NCBI GenBank assembly: GCA_025331435.1
Contig: JAIWNI010000119.1
Coordinates: 19,457 to 83,456 of the forward strand
Direction of reading: 5' to 3'
From: Choanephora cucurbitarum
Taxonomy: Eukaryota; Mucoromycota; Mucoromycetes; Mucorales; Choanephoraceae
Length of the DNA: 64,000 bases
Shown here: in pieces, positions 60,763 through 64,000 of the stretch
How the letters are laid out: every line of letters starts with the position of its first letter
How positions within the stretch are numbered: position 1 is the first letter of the stretch
The notes under the pieces: generated by a model
The model's database searches: none
Seen by the model: only the letters and a program-made list of their open reading frames with translations
Told to the model about the DNA's origin: nothing
Translations under genes and position numbers: made by a program

Positions 60763-62387
60763 GAGCAAAAAAGAAAAACAAAAAAAGCGTGTCTGAGCAC
60801 GGATGACACTCAACTTGCTGAGCCTAAAAACTTCATCTCTCTCTCTATCTCTCCTTCCTCAGTCAAACATTTGGAAAATAGAAAATCAAAGAAAAGCAAG
60901 TCATGCCTTAAATTGTCATATCAGCTCAAAATTGTTACTCTTCCACACTTCTTTGTTCCAAGTTTAACGTTATAGGCAGCTATGAAATGCTTGGTATAGC
61001 CAAGAGACTGATAAATGTAGATTACACCTAACAAAGCCAAATAGTGATCAGTCATACTCATACAGAAATCTGTAACTCGTGAGCTTTTATGCCGATTGTA
61101 AAGATAAAGACGAATAATTAGCTCAAATCCCGAGGAAAAACTCATAGCTGATTGATGTGGCAGTATACTCTACTACATAGTACTAGTTGTAGACACAATG
61201 TGTTTAACAGTATGAACCTATAACACACCATGCCAAATGAAAGCTAAAATGCAATGAAGCACCCTATAAACGCTCTTTTCCTTTAACATACTAGAAGTGT
61301 AGTAACGCTGATGATAGATATCAATCTTATTTCAACCAAACACATAGTAGCATGTTATATTCTAACTAACTTGTAGCTACATGCACTAACACTTTGAGCT
61401 CGAAATAGTAACAATGTTGTTCTTATTCACTGCCGACAAAGTATAAAACAATTGAATATGCACTCTCCTATCTCTAAATAAACCAAGATTACCGCATGAT
61501 CGAATGCAGCATTGAAAACAAAAAAGCAGTTGTGTAAAATGGGCGGAATCATCCACATTTTTTGATATTTGTCTCTCAGAGTAGATGCCTTTAGTAGACA
61601 AAGTGAAGGATTTGTGGTGATATGACTGGATTGGGGCCAAACGATGGGTCAGTATATCAAGTAAGCGATGGAGAGAAAACGCAAGTCGGTCAAGGTGATA
61701 CTCGTCACTTGATAAATATGCCAAGGATACCTACAGAGGTGTGTTTGTAAGTCTTATTATGACTTTTGAATGAACTGACTAAGCAAATAACTGACATATA
61801 CATCATGATGGTGATCAACAGCTGTAATTTGCTTATACTTAGAGTCATTATGATAGAGCATTATATACAAGAGAAGCAGCTCATCTAGGTTTGCAACTCT
61901 TCATTTGTGTCATGCACATTTACATGTCGTGCTTCATTTACTATTCCATCCACACTTTAATGCAATAGAGATCAGTTGCAAGCTGTTTTACGTGTTTGTG
62001 TATGTGAGTGTTCATTTGTGCTCCAGCATACCATATACACAGTCATCAAAGTATGGCATGATTAAACTATGTTGTCAGAAGGATAGCACAAAAACTATTG
62101 CATACTTGTTCATCTGCAAATTTGAGCTGTTGTCAGTTCCCTGTACTATATAAGTCCATACACCTTCACTCGCTTGGTCTATTTTTTTTTCTTTTTTTGC
62201 TTTTTTACCCTATGTCATTATCATCGTTGCGCTTGTCTTTATCATACAGCAATACACATTCACTTCAGTCAAAGCATCGCAGTATATGCTAAGCCTTTCT
62301 CAGGATGTTCCCATTATCTTCACCCTAGTAGAGTGATACCATTTTACTCAAACATGCTTTGATTACAAACCATGTCATCGATATATA

Positions 62388-63378
62388 TCACCACAAGAGA
62401 TTTTTTCTGTGAAACAAAGGCAGTTTTTGTGTAGCATGCAGTTAAGATTCATTTTTTGGACAGTGCTTGAATTTTCTCCAAAAATGGGTGGGGGTATTCC
62501 TCATATAGGAATTGGGGGCCATTTCTCAAATAATATTGGGGGCGCTCTCAAATAATATTGGGGGTACTTTTCAAATAAGAATGGGGGGATGCAGAAAAGT
62601 ATTTTTGCTTCATTTTATTGGTAGAAAAAAGCTGTACTAATGCTAGCCTCTGCTAGGCTCTAACACTTATTTGCGTCACTTACCTTATGGTTGAAACCAG
62701 AACAGCTAAGGCATTCTAGCAGAACGCTTTGGTTTGGATTGACAGTAGAAAGCACCTTAGAAGCTCAAGTAGTTTAGGCGCCTTTGCACTTGCTGCATCT
62801 ATTTGTTGTTAAAGAATATGCAAGCCATCTATAGAAAGGAGGTGATGTTAAAACTCTTATCTCATCTGTAATGCCTTAAAAACTAACCTACAGTTTGGGT
62901 CTCTTCTGTACTTTTCAAAGCAAGCACACTAAATACTGTTGCATCTTGAGCGCGTTAGGAACAAAGAGCTACTCTGCCATTAAAAACGTGTTAGTCGCCA
63001 TCCAAAGTAAAGAAATAGCCTGAAACTCACCTTAGAAGATAAAGAAAAGAGAAAATTTTTTCTAAGTATCAGGAATTAGTTACTAGTTTATAGCAGTCAC
63101 CCTCTCAATCTCAAAAGCACTTAGAAAAAAAACGAAGAAAAAACTCGACAAGCACCCAAACCAACACCGACGTTCACAATTTTACGTTTCTGGTGGAATT
63201 GTCACACCTATTCTCCCAAAGCGTTTTGTTTGTCTTACTAGACTACCATTTTTATTAACAAAGTCTTACAAAAATCCAAATGTAGAAATTAAATGGGGGG
63301 ATTACACAGTTTTTATCCAATAAAATGTAGCCTGCTAGTTAAGTTTCCTTTTTTGATACCCAATTTCTCTTGTGGTGA
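62388..63378. mobile_element. 991-bp insertion with TCACCACAAGAGA ends
   Basis: Inverted 13-bp ends TCACCACAAGAGA with TA on both sides (62386-62387 and 63379-63380). Copy C at 39975 has the empty site within an AT run. A G-rich tandem stretch (62485-62590, unit like TCAAATAATATTGGGGG) sits near its left end. No transposase frame is visible, so it is probably non-autonomous. Confidence 0.8.
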
Positions 63379-64000
63379 TACTCGAGATACCTGATCAAGT
63401 TCCTTCTCACACACAAGACTTGTGCATATTGTATGCTCTGATAGCCTTCAATCTCTTTCTCTCACTTTTGTTGTATCTGCTGTCACAAACCACTTTTCGT
63501 TTGACGTACCTTATCGTAGCTCTGACCACTATTATGATCCTACTTATACCATTATGCTAAAAGATGGCTTATGGCTTGGAATATAGACACTAAAGGCAAT
63601 AAAGACAATAAAAACAGTTTCATTATTCTCAATCTGAAAATATATTTTTTATTGTTGTTCATTACATATATATATATATATATATGAGTATACCTTCAAT
63701 GCTATTGCTAGATACTTGGCACTACACCATCAAAGGCCATTTGATTGCTTCTTAGCATATAATGAGCTTAGATTTTTTGTGTCCCTTATGATCACCTAAG
63801 CAAGTATGCAGTCTAATTATTCAGTAATATAGCGTATGTTGCATAGAAAAGATTAGCTAAGGCATGCACATATGATGCAGCAATCCACTTGGTTTAAGGG
63901 TCGTTGATACAAGAGTGATGTTTCGAAGAAAATTATCACTCTCAAGTAAACAGACTCCAGTGATGAAAGTCCAATGAACAACGAAATGGCACACAACAGC

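Larger units (their letters stand above)
54500..63720 (+). repeat. Long repeat unit, copy D
   Basis: Forward copy and right arm of palindrome 2. It is a patchwork: C-like at 56.5-57.05 kb, B-like at 58.1-60.1, left-arm-like at 60.13-60.40, A/B-like at 60.77-61.16 and C-like from 61.18 to 62.36. It holds the 991-bp insertion at 62388-63378. From 63720 to the window end the sequence is the inverse of fragment F. Confidence 0.85.
54500..64000 (-). repeat. Right arm of inverted repeat 2 (runs off window)
   Basis: Mirror of 39332-47700, still matching at the last base of the window (the reverse complement of the last 40 bases resembles 39332-39372). The palindrome therefore extends to the right. 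Confidence 0.88.

Noticed and set aside
1..64000. CRISPR arrays, rRNA genes, telomere repeats
   Set aside because: None seen; the regular repeats present are microsatellites or transposon ends.

Overview
The window is eukaryotic, AT-rich and almost gene-free. It has LTR-retrotransposon debris, TA-flanked MITEs, a decayed Pif1/Helitron-type helicase and only one convincing ordinary gene. These features, with very short candidate introns, suggest an early-diverging (Mucorales-like) fungus. That placement is inference and no sequence here proves it.

Layout. 1-4182: the 3' part of a Ty3/gypsy retrotransposon (Gag zinc knuckle, protease, RT, RNase H, integrase, PPT, short 3' LTR), carrying one frameshift and one in-frame stop. 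4183-37089: a giant inverted repeat with arms of about 13.8 kb (4183-17956 and 23283-37089) around a spacer of about 5.3 kb. The inner 8.8 kb of each arm is almost identical between arms; the outer 5 kb is visibly more diverged. Each arm carries a mirrored solo LTR (507 bp, 5-bp TSD) and two heptanucleotide arrays whose copy number differs between arms. The spacer holds a tRNA-derived SINE-like relic, a MITE and a possible LTR end. 37090-38420: sequence with nothing recognisable. About 39330-64000: a second, more diverged and indel-rich inverted repeat that runs off the right edge. Its centre (47.7-53.4 kb) holds a helicase pseudogene, three ~100-bp MITEs and a 212-codon membrane-protein gene.

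Both palindromes are built from one long, unnamed repeat unit. Full-length copies A (11.4-18.5 kb), B (21.6-29.8), C (39.6-47.7) and D (54.5-63.7) are 7-9 kb. Partial copies lie at 6.35-8.2, 33.0-34.9, 38.4-39.6 and 53.4-54.4 kb. Orientation nearly alternates along the window. The copies are mosaics: D switches between B-like, C-like and left-arm-like sequence, and C holds a 1.6-kb tract almost identical to A. This fits ectopic gene conversion among inverted copies. Within the unit, some short reading frames with conserved GT..AG-like borders are shared by all copies. One shows an excess of silent changes; another evolves as if neutral. I do not recognise any protein in the unit and assign it no function.

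Nothing here forms a pathway. The interest is structural: a nested, alternating inverted-repeat array of an undescribed unit, with insertion polymorphisms (empty versus filled sites) that order the events in time.
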